Assembly: GCA_041483135.1 (NCBI GenBank) | Contig: JBGPFE010000018.1 | Coordinates: 9,124-73,123 of the forward strand | Origin: PALSA-1004 sp041483135 | Lineage (GTDB): Bacteria; Pseudomonadota; Gammaproteobacteria; Burkholderiales; SG8-41 | Direction: 5' to 3' | DNA length: 64,000 bases | Part shown: positions 26,616 to 34,720 of the stretch, one piece after another | Layout: every line of letters begins with the position of its first letter | Numbering within the stretch: the stretch's first letter is position 1 | The notes under the pieces: generated by a model | The model's input: the letters and a program-made list of their open reading frames with translations, nothing else | What the model was told of the DNA's origin: nothing | Database searches by the model: none | Made by a program: the position numbers and the translations under genes

Positions 26616-26966
26616 TCAGGTCGAGAACGAAGATCCGCAGCCACAGGTGGATGTCGCGTTCGGATTTTTTATCACGAACTGTGCGCCTTCGGCGCCTTCC
26701 TGGTAGTCGATCTCGGCGCCGGCCAGGTACTGCAGGCTCATCGGGTCGATCAGCAGCGTGACGCCGTTTTTCTGCATCGAGGTGTCGTCTTCGCTGATCG
26801 CCTCGTCGAACGTGAAGCCGTACTGGAATCCGGAGCAGCCGCCGCCGGTCACGAACACGCGCAGCTTGAGTTCGGGATTGCCTTCCTCGTCGATCAGTTG
26901 CTTGACTTTGCTCGCGGCGTTATCGGAGAAGACCAGCGGCGCGGGCATTTCGGTGATTGCATTCAT
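26616..26966 (-). CDS. erpA: Iron-sulfur cluster insertion protein ErpA
   Basis: A 116-residue A-type Fe-S carrier. The three conserved cysteines are Cys44 (GGGCSGFQYG) and Cys108/Cys110 in CGCGSSF. It delivers clusters to apoproteins. The ATG at 26966 has GGAG 8 nt upstream. It is the last gene of a minus-strand series argC - coiled-coil protein - bactofilin - erpA. Confidence 0.95.
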   Translation of the reverse strand: MNAITEMPAPLVFSDNAASKVKQLIDEEGNPELKLRVFVTGGGCSGFQYGFTFDEAISEDDTSMQKNGVTLLIDPMSLQYLAGAEIDYQEGAEGAQFVIKNPNATSTCGCGSSFST

Positions 26967-27019
26967 ATGCTGCTCCTGCAAATTTTAGGCAAGTCGTATT
27001 GTAACAGGCCGCGGTGCGG

Positions 27020-27430
27020 TCAATCCGCCGTTGCGGGTTTTATCGGCACGACCTTGTCGGACTTGCCTTCAGGTTGATAAACCAGGCGCCCCTGCACTAC
27101 CGCGCCAAGCTGCATTTCAAGCGTGCGGTAATAGACATCCCCTGTGACATTGGCCTTGGCCTGCAGTTCCACGTACTCGATGGCGTGCACCGGTCCCACC
27201 ACCGTGCCGTTGATAACCACGTGAGAAACGCGGATTTCGCCCTCGATGCGCGCCTGCTCGGACAATACCAGCGTGCCGGGCTTGTCTTCGACCGCCAGCA
27301 CGTTGCCGCGCACATGGCCGTCGACGCGCAGGCCGCCGCTGAATGTGATGTTGCCTTCGATCGTGGTACCGGCACCGATCAGGCAGTCGATGCGGTTCTG
27401 CGGTTTGTTGCCTTTGCTGTTTCCAAACAT
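27020..27430 (-). CDS. Bactofilin (polymer-forming cytoskeletal protein)
   Basis: A 136-residue bactofilin with the right-handed beta-helix repeats (IEGNITFSGGLRVDGHVRGN, LVLSEQARIEGEIRVSHVVI, VELQAKANVTGDVYYRTLEM). Bactofilins self-assemble on the inner membrane and often recruit cell-wall enzymes. The ATG at 27430 begins MFGNSK. Its near-adjacent upstream neighbour is a membrane coiled-coil protein (14 nt apart), and an M23 endopeptidase is encoded close by, which fits a shape or wall-morphology module. Confidence 0.93.
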   Translation of the reverse strand: MFGNSKGNKPQNRIDCLIGAGTTIEGNITFSGGLRVDGHVRGNVLAVEDKPGTLVLSEQARIEGEIRVSHVVINGTVVGPVHAIEYVELQAKANVTGDVYYRTLEMQLGAVVQGRLVYQPEGKSDKVVPIKPATAD

Positions 27431-27444
27431 GATCGCACTCCCTT

Positions 27445-28164
27445 TCAAGACGCGTTGGCGGACTGAGTCAGTTTGGGCTCAGTGCTGCCGTGTTCAAACA
27501 CCCGGACCTGCATGCTTTTCACCACCGCATCGGGGGCGACGCGGAACGTGCCCTCGATGCGCTGATAAAAGCGAAAATTGAGCTTAAACCCCTTGGCCTC
27601 CTTGTCATCCTCGGCGGGCAGGGTCATCGCCACTTTCTTGCTATCCTGCTGCAAATTCACCACAAATTGCAAGCTGCCCTGAAAATCCTGTTTGCGCTGG
27701 CCGGTCTGGGTCAGCAGCAACCGGTAGCGGTATTCGCCGGGCAGGGCGTCATTCTGCACCAGGAACCGGTTGACCGCCACCCCGCCTTCCCTGCCGCCGG
27801 AAGGCATCAGCGTCTGGAAAAACGCGAGGTCTTCCTTGAGTCCCGCATTTTCCTCGCTCAGCGCCTTCATCTGCTTGACCAGATCCGCATAAGTCGCGCG
27901 CTCCATCTGCAGCTGACGCTCGCCCTGCGTGAGCTGGCCGCGAATCTGGGCGATTTCCTGCTCCTGCCTGGCGTTGCTCTCGCTCAGGCGCTGCACCTCG
28001 TGGTCAGCTTCGCTCTGATCGAAACCCGCAAACTTCTTGCCGAAATCGTAAGCGACGCGCGACAGCAACAGGATCGCCAGCGCGAGTGCGATCACTCCCA
28101 GCCAGCGCAAGTACCACGGAATCGCGGCGCGCACCGCCATGCGCGGCGCCGAGATGCCGAACAT
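27445..28164 (-). CDS. Single-pass membrane coiled-coil protein (DUF6776-like)
   Basis: A 239-residue protein with one membrane helix (about residues 16-35, WLGVIALALAILLLSRVAY). A periplasmic coiled coil follows (about 45-115, rich in Glu/Gln heptads such as LSESNARQEQEIAQIRGQL), then a C-terminal beta-rich domain (YRLLLTQTGQRKQDFQGSLQ). The layout recalls DUF6776-type proteins encoded next to bactofilins in betaproteobacteria. The ATG at 28164 is preferred because upstream in-frame sequence runs into argC. A scaffolding role with bactofilin is inferred. Confidence 0.82.
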   Translation of the reverse strand: MFGISAPRMAVRAAIPWYLRWLGVIALALAILLLSRVAYDFGKKFAGFDQSEADHEVQRLSESNARQEQEIAQIRGQLTQGERQLQMERATYADLVKQMKALSEENAGLKEDLAFFQTLMPSGGREGGVAVNRFLVQNDALPGEYRYRLLLTQTGQRKQDFQGSLQFVVNLQQDSKKVAMTLPAEDDKEAKGFKLNFRFYQRIEGTFRVAPDAVVKSMQVRVFEHGSTEPKLTQSANAS

Positions 28165-28181
28165 GCGCTTAAGTCTTTTGA

Positions 28182-29222
28182 TTACGGCATTAATGCGATC
28201 TGCTCCAACCCGGTCGTCTCCGGCAGGCCGCACATGATGTTCATGTTCTGCACCGCCTGCCCGGCTGCACCCTTGGTCAGATTGTCGATCACCGACAGCA
28301 CCACCGCGATGTCGCCGCCGTGCGGCTGATGCACGGCGATGCGGCACAAATTGGACCCGCGTACCGAGCGCGTATCCGGATGGCTGCCCGCCGGCATTAC
28401 ATCGACGAACGGCTCGTTGGCGTAAGCTTTCTCGTAGAGCTGTTGCAGATCGACGCTACCGGTTATGCGTGCGTAAAGCGTAGCGTGAATGCCGCGGATC
28501 ATCGGCGTCAGGTGCGGCACGAACGTGAGCCGCACCCCGCGTCCCGCCAGCAGGTTCAAGCCCTGGGAAATTTCCGGGTGATGGCGATGTCCGGTCACGC
28601 CGTACGCTTTGAAGTTGTCCGACGCCTCGGCAAACAGCGTGTTCACCTCGGCCTTGCGCCCGGCGCCGCTGACGCCCGACTTGGCGTCCGCGATCAGGTG
28701 ATCGAGATCGACCGCGCCGCTTTTGACGAGCGGCAGGAAACCCAGCTGCACCGCCGTCGGATAGCAGCCGGGGTTGGCGACGATGCGCGCGCGCTTGATA
28801 TGCTCGCGGTTCACTTCAGGCAGACCATAGACCGCTTCCGCGACGAGCTCGGGACAGGCGTGCTTCACGCCGTACCACTTTTCCCACGTCGCGATGTCCT
28901 TGATGCGGAAATCGGCGGCGATGTCGATCACGCGCGCACCCGCATCGACCAGCACCTTGGCCTGCTGCATCGCGACGCCGTTGGGTGTGGCGAAAAATAT
29001 GACATCGCACTGCTTGAGCGCGGCGTCCGACTGCGCGCTGAAATCGAGCGCTACCCTGCCGCGCAAATTGGGAAACATCGCGGCAACTGGCGTGCCAGCT
29101 TCCTGACGCGAAGTAATTACCTTGAGCTCGCAATGCGGATGCTGCGCGAGCAGGCGCAGCAACTCGGCACCGGTATAGCCGGTGCCGCCTACGACTCCGA
29201 TCTTGAGTGTCTTGTGTGCCAT
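28182..29222 (-). CDS. argC: N-acetyl-gamma-glutamyl-phosphate reductase
   Basis: A 346-residue NADP-dependent enzyme of arginine biosynthesis. It has the Rossmann motif GVVGGTGYTGAELLRLL, catalytic Cys153 in NPGCYPTAVQLGFLPL, and the C-terminal HPDTRSVRGSNLCRIAV region. Length is standard. No ARG-box was looked for exhaustively or seen upstream. It lies between the rplM-rpsI terminator and the coiled-coil gene. Confidence 0.96.
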   Translation of the reverse strand: MAHKTLKIGVVGGTGYTGAELLRLLAQHPHCELKVITSRQEAGTPVAAMFPNLRGRVALDFSAQSDAALKQCDVIFFATPNGVAMQQAKVLVDAGARVIDIAADFRIKDIATWEKWYGVKHACPELVAEAVYGLPEVNREHIKRARIVANPGCYPTAVQLGFLPLVKSGAVDLDHLIADAKSGVSGAGRKAEVNTLFAEASDNFKAYGVTGHRHHPEISQGLNLLAGRGVRLTFVPHLTPMIRGIHATLYARITGSVDLQQLYEKAYANEPFVDVMPAGSHPDTRSVRGSNLCRIAVHQPHGGDIAVVLSVIDNLTKGAAGQAVQNMNIMCGLPETTGLEQIALMP

Positions 29223-29246
29223 TCCCGGTATCCGCCGCGCACCATT

Positions 29247-29289
29247 GTAAGTTACAAACGAAAAAGCCGCCCGCAGGCGGCTTTCGTTG
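29247..29289 (-). terminator. Terminator of rplM-rpsI
   Basis: On the minus strand GAAAGCCGCC-TGCG-GGCGGCTTTTTC forms a strong GC stem followed by TTTTTCGTTTG. It lies 14 nt past the rpsI stop and before argC, separating the ribosomal operon from argC. Confidence 0.88.
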
Positions 29290-29302
29290 CTGAACCTGAG
29301 GG

Positions 29303-29704
29303 TTAGCGTTTCGAGAACTGTTTGCGTCGGCGAGCTTTGTGCAAACCGACTTTCTTGCGCTCGACTTCGCGCGCATCGCGCGTCACCAGGCCGGCTTTCT
29401 TGAGCGCCGGCTTGAGTGCCGCGTCATACTGAATCAACGCACGCGTGATGCCGTGGCGCACCGCGCCCGCCTGCCCCGACTCGCCGCCACCGTCGACGTT
29501 GACCAGAATGTCGAACGCGTTGAGCTTGTCGGTGATCACGAGCGGCTGGCGCACGATCATGCGCCCGGTTTCTCGTGAGAAAAACACGTCGACCGGCTTG
29601 TCGTTGACGATGATATCGCCCTTGCCCGGTTTGAGGTAAACGCGCGCGACCGCGCTTTTGCGCCGGCCGGTGCCGTAATTGTATTGGGGTTGCTTGGCTG
29701 CCAT
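29303..29704 (-). CDS. rpsI: Ribosomal protein S9
   Basis: A 133-residue S9. It has the N-terminal YNYGTGRRKSAVARVYLKPG, the GGGESGQAGAVRHGITRAL segment and the basic C-terminal tail ARRRKQFSKR that reaches the P site. It starts 4 nt after rplM, as in most bacteria, and is cotranscribed with it. Confidence 0.97.
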   Translation of the reverse strand: MAAKQPQYNYGTGRRKSAVARVYLKPGKGDIIVNDKPVDVFFSRETGRMIVRQPLVITDKLNAFDILVNVDGGGESGQAGAVRHGITRALIQYDAALKPALKKAGLVTRDAREVERKKVGLHKARRRKQFSKR

Positions 29705-29708
29705 GGGC

Positions 29709-30143
29709 TCAGGCCTTTATTTCGAGAGTTTTCGGTTGCTGCGCGGTATGCGGATGGCTCGTGCCGGCATAGACCTTGAGTTTCTTCAGCATCGCGTAGC
29801 CGAGCGGGCCCTTGGGCAGCATGCCCTTGACCGCCATTTCGAGCACGCGGCGCGGATGGCGCGCGTGCAGCTTGGCGAAATTGGTGGTGTAGATGCCGCC
29901 CGGGTAAGTGCTGTGGCGGTGATAGAGCTTCCCGCGCGCTTTGCCGCCGGTCACGCGCAGCTTATCGGCGTTGACGACCACGATATAATCACCGCCGTCG
30001 ACATGCGGCGTGAATTCCGGCTTGTGCTTGCCGCGCAACCGGTGGGCGAGTGCTGCTGCGAGCCGCCCGAGCACCTTGTCCTGAGCGTCGACCACGTACC
30101 AGTCGCGCTTGATTTCATGGGCTTTCGCCGAAAAAGTCTTCAT
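29709..30143 (-). CDS. rplM: Ribosomal protein L13
   Basis: A 144-residue L13. It has KRDWYVVDAQDKVLGRLA at the N terminus, the DYIVVVNADKLRVTGGKA core and the motif HARHPRRVLEMAVKGMLPKG. It is the first gene of the rplM-rpsI operon, with a near-consensus promoter about 40 nt upstream. Confidence 0.97.
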   Translation of the reverse strand: MKTFSAKAHEIKRDWYVVDAQDKVLGRLAAALAHRLRGKHKPEFTPHVDGGDYIVVVNADKLRVTGGKARGKLYHRHSTYPGGIYTTNFAKLHARHPRRVLEMAVKGMLPKGPLGYAMLKKLKVYAGTSHPHTAQQPKTLEIKA

Positions 30144-30182
30144 AACCCTGCCTGCAGCGTTGGAAACGACGGAAAGCTTTGG

Positions 30183-30212
30183 ATTTTATGATAAAAATCG
30201 CCATGGTGTCAA
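30183..30212 (-). promoter_or_regulatory. Sigma-70 promoter of rplM-rpsI
   Basis: On the minus strand, -35 TTGACA (30212-30207), an 18-nt spacer and -10 TAAAAT (30188-30183), ending 39 nt before the rplM start. The spacer is T-rich near the -10. Confidence 0.8.
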
Positions 30213-30310
30213 TCCGGGACGGGGGCACTGGCGGGTCGCGCCTGCCGTGCGAGGCGGCTGCGGGCTGCTATAGTCGCGCATAATTTCCCGCTTTTTTCCA
30301 GGACCACCGC

Positions 30311-30727
30311 ATGAAAGCCCGCATCAAATGGGTCGAAAACGTGAGCTTTGTCGGCGAATCCGGCAGCGGCCACACGATCGTAATGGACGGCGCGCCTGAG
30401 GGCGGCGGCCGCAATCTCGGCATGCGGCCGATGGAAACCGTGCTGATCGGCACCGGCGGCTGCGCCGCCTATGACGTGGTGCACATCCTGCGGAAAGCCC
30501 GCGCCGCGCTCACCGATTGCGTGGTCGAGATCGAGTCCGAGCGCGCCACTGATGACCCCAAGGTCTTCACCAAAATCCACTTCCATTTCGTGGTCAGCGG
30601 CAAGGGGCTCAAGCCGCCGCAGGTCGAGCGCGCAATCCATCTGTCGGCGGAAAAATACTGCTCGGCGTCAATTATGCTGGCCAAGACCGCGCAGATCACG
30701 CACGACTACGAGATTCGGGAAGTCTGA
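30311..30727 (+). CDS. OsmC/Ohr family protein (YhfA-like)
   Basis: A 138-residue OsmC-superfamily protein (MRPMETVLIGTGGCAAYDVVHIL and the C-terminal YCSASIMLAKTAQI with a conserved Cys). Each of the two OsmC-type cysteines is present: the first in GGCAAYDV, the second in KYCSAS. Characterised members reduce organic hydroperoxides; the YhfA-like subgroup is less well understood. The start ATG is at 30311. Convergent with coq7 (6 nt apart). Confidence 0.88.
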   Translation: MKARIKWVENVSFVGESGSGHTIVMDGAPEGGGRNLGMRPMETVLIGTGGCAAYDVVHILRKARAALTDCVVEIESERATDDPKVFTKIHFHFVVSGKGLKPPQVERAIHLSAEKYCSASIMLAKTAQITHDYEIREV

Positions 30728-30733
30728 CCCGGT

Positions 30734-31357
30734 TTAAATCCAGAACGCGGTGCGTGTCATCACGCGCGAGCCGAGTTTCATCGCGAGCTTGACTGGCTCA
30801 GGCAGATCGGCAGCGCCGTGCTCGACCGCAGTGCGCGCGTGGCGCGCCTCGTCCTCTTTCATCTGATCGAGTATCGCGCGGCTTTTCCCGTCCTGCGACG
30901 GCAGCCGGTCGAGATGACCTTCGAGATGGCCCTCGACCTGGCGCTCGGTCTCGGCCAGGAAACCCAGATTCCACTTGTCGCCGAGCAAGCCGGCGGCGGC
31001 GCCGAGCGCGAATGAGCCCGCATACCACAACGGATTGAGCAGGCTCGCGCGCCCGCCGAGCTCGTTGATTCGTTGCGCGGTCCACGCCAGGTGATCGGTT
31101 TCTTCGGCCGCGGCCAGCTCGAGCGCAACACGCGCCGCGGGATTGCGCGCAGTCAGCGCCTGTCCCTGATACATTGCTTGAGCGCAGATTTCGCCGCTAT
31201 GATTGACTCGCATCAATGCCGCGGCTAATTCGCGCTCGCTCGCGCTCAGTTCGGCTTCGGCGGCGCCGTCACCGGGAACCGGGCGCGCGCTGTGCGCAGG
31301 TGCCAGCAGCGTGCGAAGCCCATTGTCAAAAGCGACGATCAATCGATCAAGGTTCAT
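30734..31357 (-). CDS. coq7: 2-polyprenyl-3-methyl-6-methoxy-1,4-benzoquinone monooxygenase (Coq7)
   Basis: A 207-residue di-iron hydroxylase of ubiquinone biosynthesis. The ferritin-like ligand motifs are visible: MRVNHSGEICAQAMYQGQ, AAAEETDHLAWTAQRI (ExxH), ETERQVEGHLEGHLDRL and MKEDEARHARTAVEHG (ExxH). The protein performs one of the three ring hydroxylations. This supports an aerobic, ubiquinone-using organism together with the UbiH-type gene near 45 kb. Confidence 0.95.
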   Translation of the reverse strand: MNLDRLIVAFDNGLRTLLAPAHSARPVPGDGAAEAELSASERELAAALMRVNHSGEICAQAMYQGQALTARNPAARVALELAAAEETDHLAWTAQRINELGGRASLLNPLWYAGSFALGAAAGLLGDKWNLGFLAETERQVEGHLEGHLDRLPSQDGKSRAILDQMKEDEARHARTAVEHGAADLPEPVKLAMKLGSRVMTRTAFWI

Positions 31358-31407
31358 TCATGCTCCCGGAATTTTCGGCAGGGTACGCTTTCCCATCCGA
31401 TATTTTA

Positions 31408-32268
31408 TCAGGCTGGATCGTTGATTTGTCGCACCAGGGTCGGCGCGAGCGAGCTCCGCGTTCGCCCGTCGATCTCCACCAGCACCCTGTGCGCCATATC
31501 GGGGCTGTCGTATAGATCGAACACCACGGCAAGTTTATACAGCGCATCCAGACCGAATTCGGGCAGCGCGAAAAAATCACGCACATACAGCGCATCGGCC
31601 CACATGTGCTGAACCGCCTGGTTCGGGTCTTTATTCATCACGAACGGCCGCGCGCCGCGGCCGCCCAGGCTCAATAGTTTATGCAATACAAAACCGCGCT
31701 CGCGCAAGAAAGCGTCGACATCCGCGAATAACGGCTGGCCTTTGTAAAGCGCAACGAACCCCACCTCCGTCGCGATGGCAAGCGTATTTTCAAGCAGCGC
31801 ATCCGCTCCCCGCAGGACATCGAGCTCCGCGCCCTGGATATCGAGCTTGAGCAGGTCAAACCGCGGGATTCCCTGGCTGCGCGCAAACTCATCGAGCGAA
31901 ATGGTATCCACCTCGCGAGCAATCTTCAGCCGCATGACGTCCAGATTGTTGAACGCCGCACTCCAGCGCTCGTCGGGTTCGAACAGAGAGCTGCACATCG
32001 GATGCGCGGTTTCATACAGGGTCCGCTTCTCGGCGCGGCGCCCGAGGGCGACGGGAAAGTAGCGCACCCCGCGTGACGCCTGCCGGTTAAGCTCGGCGCA
32101 CAGCACTGGATCGACCTCGATCGCCGCTATCCGGGCCGAGGGGAACACATCCGGCAACAGATAGAAGGGGTCTTGCTTCGACCCCTTGACCGGTAATGCA
32201 CCGGCGTCCAGCACGATGAATTCGGGCTCGATACCGTGCTCCTTGAGCAGCCATGCGACCAGATCCAT
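31408..32268 (-). CDS. FkbM family methyltransferase (first of two)
   Basis: A 286-residue SAM-dependent methyltransferase of the FkbM type. The SAM-binding start is FIVLDAGALPVKG, followed by AAIEVDPVLCAELN, and the diagnostic FDLLKLDIQGAELDVLRGA. FkbM-like enzymes O-methylate sugars, polyketides or lipids. It forms a tight cluster with a larger FkbM gene and a 51-codon ORF between them, set into otherwise conserved core genes (coq7, trpC). The target is probably a surface glycan or glycolipid; this is inference only. Confidence 0.85.
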   Translation of the reverse strand: MDLVAWLLKEHGIEPEFIVLDAGALPVKGSKQDPFYLLPDVFPSARIAAIEVDPVLCAELNRQASRGVRYFPVALGRRAEKRTLYETAHPMCSSLFEPDERWSAAFNNLDVMRLKIAREVDTISLDEFARSQGIPRFDLLKLDIQGAELDVLRGADALLENTLAIATEVGFVALYKGQPLFADVDAFLRERGFVLHKLLSLGGRGARPFVMNKDPNQAVQHMWADALYVRDFFALPEFGLDALYKLAVVFDLYDSPDMAHRVLVEIDGRTRSSLAPTLVRQINDPA

Positions 32269-32280
32269 GTCAGATGTCCG

Positions 32281-32436
32281 TTAGCCTAGCCGTGTAATGC
32301 CGTGCAGCCGCGCGGGTTCGCCACCGGAATCGGCCGCGCGCATGAAATCCACATTGCCCACAGAGCGGTTAACATTATTGCAGTACACGGGCTCACCACG
32401 GCCAAGCGCGAAATGATATAAGAAGCGCGGATTCAT
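32281..32436 (-). CDS. Small ORF (51 aa) between the two FkbM genes
   Basis: An ATG-started frame of 51 codons fits almost exactly between the two FkbM genes: 27 nt after the stop of the larger gene and 12 nt before the start of the smaller one. The peptide begins MNPRFLYHFALGRGEPVY and continues with CNNVNRSVGNVDFMRAAD. It has no hydrophobic segment and I do not recognise it. The ribosome site is weak (GCAGAG). Position favours a real small gene; a decayed gene fragment is the alternative. Confidence 0.45.
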   Translation of the reverse strand: MNPRFLYHFALGRGEPVYCNNVNRSVGNVDFMRAADSGGEPARLHGITRLG

Positions 32437-32463
32437 CAGCTCTGCAATTGGCCGAGTCGCTGT

Positions 32464-33879
32464 TTATCGCGGTTGCTCGGCAGTACGCGATCCCGCCGCC
32501 TCGGCCCGCCGGTTGAACAGGCTCTCCCTGCGTATATATGCCGGACTCAAAAACCGCGGGGCCACGCGGGCACCGAGATCTTCCTGGGCCAGGCTGGGCT
32601 TGTAATAGGATGAAAAATGATAAAGGTGCTCGCAGCTTTCGATGGCGGACGCGAGCAACCATTGGCGGGGTTCGGAATCCGGAGCAATATTCTCTTGGTA
32701 GGACCATGGCGCAAGCAACGGCTCTGCGAAGACATCATCGTCATTTTGGCTGATCGACTGCACCAGGCGGCGGCTGACCGCTACCGCTTCCGCGCGGCGG
32801 CCGTACTCGGCTGCAACACGGACAAACGAAGCAGCGCGGCCAGGCATGAACCCCGCGCGCAGCAACGAATGCAAACGCAGATAGGCCTGCTCGATTGCCC
32901 AGTAGCGCGCAAGCGGGCTGTTCCCACGCTCGTGCGCCGCCAGGAACCAGCGTAGAGCCTCAAAATATTCCTGGCCTGTATCCGTGCGCCCGGCGGTGCC
33001 CGCCCAGTCACGCCAGCGCCGTGCATGGCTCCGGGCATAAGGTCTTTCGAACAGCAGGTCCAGCGCCGGCTTGCATGCGAACGGGGGTTCATCCTCCGGC
33101 AACCTCGAAGTCAGATAACCCATTTCCTCGATGGCCCTGGCGCGCGAGGGTCGACACGCAAAGAGGTTGATCTGATAGGGGTCGGCCTCTTCGGATTCAT
33201 AGAACGGCACCAGCACGTGGATTCCGGGCACGAGCCGGAAACAGTCGTACCCATGGCGGCCAAGCGGCTCAAATACATCCGGGTTGACGTGTTTATCGCG
33301 CTTGAACTCGAGCATCAGCAGCGGTGATTCTTTATCCAGGAACTCGGCGCCGCCTTCGAGCACGTTGGCTTCCTCTCCCTCGACATCGATTTTTACGATG
33401 TCGACATGCTCGATCCCGCGCTCCAACGCCAGGCGGTCAAGCGTGTTTACCTCGACGGTTGCAGACGACGCGCTGCTCACGAGCCGCCTCAACTCGGGGT
33501 TCACCGTGGTATCCAGAAAACCCGGGCCGCCGATACGCGACAAAGCGCAACGAATCAGCTCAACATTGGTGAAATCGTTAGCGACAATGCTGCGCGCGAG
33601 ATAATCGGCAGCCTCCTCTCCCGGCTCGATTGCCCAGATGCGGCCCGTGGCGCCAACGCCTCGAGCCAGCGCGAGTGCATAGACGCCGAAATTCGCCCCG
33701 ACGTCGACCGCGCGCATTCCGGGTCGCGCGAGGGCGCGCACGAACCGGATTTCAGCTTCAAACCAATCCTGTTGTTCGAGCAGGATGTACGAGGTCAGAA
33801 CATTGAGGTCATTGGGCACGATGATCTTGACGCCATCCGTCATCGCAAGCGTCAGATCTTCGACCATCTTATGACTCAA
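32464..33879 (-). CDS. FkbM family methyltransferase with long C-terminal extension
   Basis: A 471-residue protein. Residues from about 40 to 240 form an FkbM methyltransferase (GMRAVDVGANFGVYALALAR, IWAIEPGEEAADYL, VDIVKIDVEGEEANVLEGG, PLLMLEFKRD). The last 200 residues or so are helical and unrelated to the methyltransferase fold (for example WFLAAHERGNSPLARYWAIEQ), with a repeat-like helical-hairpin look. Such extensions are seen in some FkbM proteins of surface-polysaccharide loci. Likely first gene of a three-gene unit. Function of the extension unknown. Confidence 0.83.
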   Translation of the reverse strand: MSHKMVEDLTLAMTDGVKIIVPNDLNVLTSYILLEQQDWFEAEIRFVRALARPGMRAVDVGANFGVYALALARGVGATGRIWAIEPGEEAADYLARSIVANDFTNVELIRCALSRIGGPGFLDTTVNPELRRLVSSASSATVEVNTLDRLALERGIEHVDIVKIDVEGEEANVLEGGAEFLDKESPLLMLEFKRDKHVNPDVFEPLGRHGYDCFRLVPGIHVLVPFYESEEADPYQINLFACRPSRARAIEEMGYLTSRLPEDEPPFACKPALDLLFERPYARSHARRWRDWAGTAGRTDTGQEYFEALRWFLAAHERGNSPLARYWAIEQAYLRLHSLLRAGFMPGRAASFVRVAAEYGRRAEAVAVSRRLVQSISQNDDDVFAEPLLAPWSYQENIAPDSEPRQWLLASAIESCEHLYHFSSYYKPSLAQEDLGARVAPRFLSPAYIRRESLFNRRAEAAGSRTAEQPR

Positions 33880-33905
33880 ATCAGGCTCGGGATCAGGGCA
33901 GCAAG

Positions 33906-34706
33906 TCAGGCCGACGAGGCCCCGAACAGCCGCGCGAGCTCGATTCCGGGATCGGGCGCGCGCATGAACGCCTCGCCGACCAGAAAGCAGTTTACGCCAT
34001 GCTCGCGCATCAATCGCACGTCGCTCGGTGTATGGATGCCGCTTTCGGTAATGACCATGCGGCCCTCCGGGATGTGCTTGAGCAAGCCGAGCGTAACGTC
34101 GAGCCGGGTTTCGAACGTGCGCAGGTTGCGGTTATTGATGCCAATGAGCGGCGTCTTCAACTCAAGCGCGCGATCGAGCTCGGCCGCGTCGTGCACTTCG
34201 ACCAGCACCGCCATGCCAAGCGACTGAGCGGCGGCCTCGAGTTCGCGCATGCGCACGACGTCGAGCGCGGCGACGATCAGCAGGATGCAATCTGCGCCCA
34301 TCGCGCGCGCTTCATACACCTGATACGGCTCGAGCATGAAATCCTTGCGCAGCACCGGCAGACCGCACGCCCCGCGCGCCTGCTCGAGACTGTCAGCGCC
34401 GCCCTGAAAGAACTGCGCATCGGTCAGCACCGACAGGCATGCCGCGCCGTGGCTGGCGTAGCTCGCGGCGATCGCCGCCGGATCGAAATTCTCGCGCAGC
34501 ACGCCCTTGCTAGGACTCGCTTTTTTTATCTCGGCTATCACCGCCGGCTGGCCGGCGGCGATTTTGGCGCGCAGTGCCGCAACATAATCACGCGGCCCGG
34601 GCATTGCTTCTGCTGCGGCACGCAATGTTGCAAGCGGCTTGGCGGCCTTCGCCGCAGCGATCTCCTTGGCCTTGACCGCGAGGATGCGCTGCAGAATGTC
34701 CGACAT
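33906..34706 (-). CDS. trpC: Indole-3-glycerol phosphate synthase
   Basis: A 266-residue TIM-barrel enzyme of tryptophan synthesis. Diagnostic segments are VIAEIKKASPSKGVLRENFDP, LSVLTDAQFFQGG, LPVLRKDFMLEPYQV, ALDVVRMRELEAAA, LIGINNRNLRTFETRLD and VITESGIHTPSDVRLM. It is the last trp gene of this cluster. A monofunctional TrpC (no fused TrpF) is usual in betaproteobacteria. Confidence 0.96.
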   Translation of the reverse strand: MSDILQRILAVKAKEIAAAKAAKPLATLRAAAEAMPGPRDYVAALRAKIAAGQPAVIAEIKKASPSKGVLRENFDPAAIAASYASHGAACLSVLTDAQFFQGGADSLEQARGACGLPVLRKDFMLEPYQVYEARAMGADCILLIVAALDVVRMRELEAAAQSLGMAVLVEVHDAAELDRALELKTPLIGINNRNLRTFETRLDVTLGLLKHIPEGRMVITESGIHTPSDVRLMREHGVNCFLVGEAFMRAPDPGIELARLFGASSA

Positions 34707-34720
34707 GCTGCCGAGAGCCT

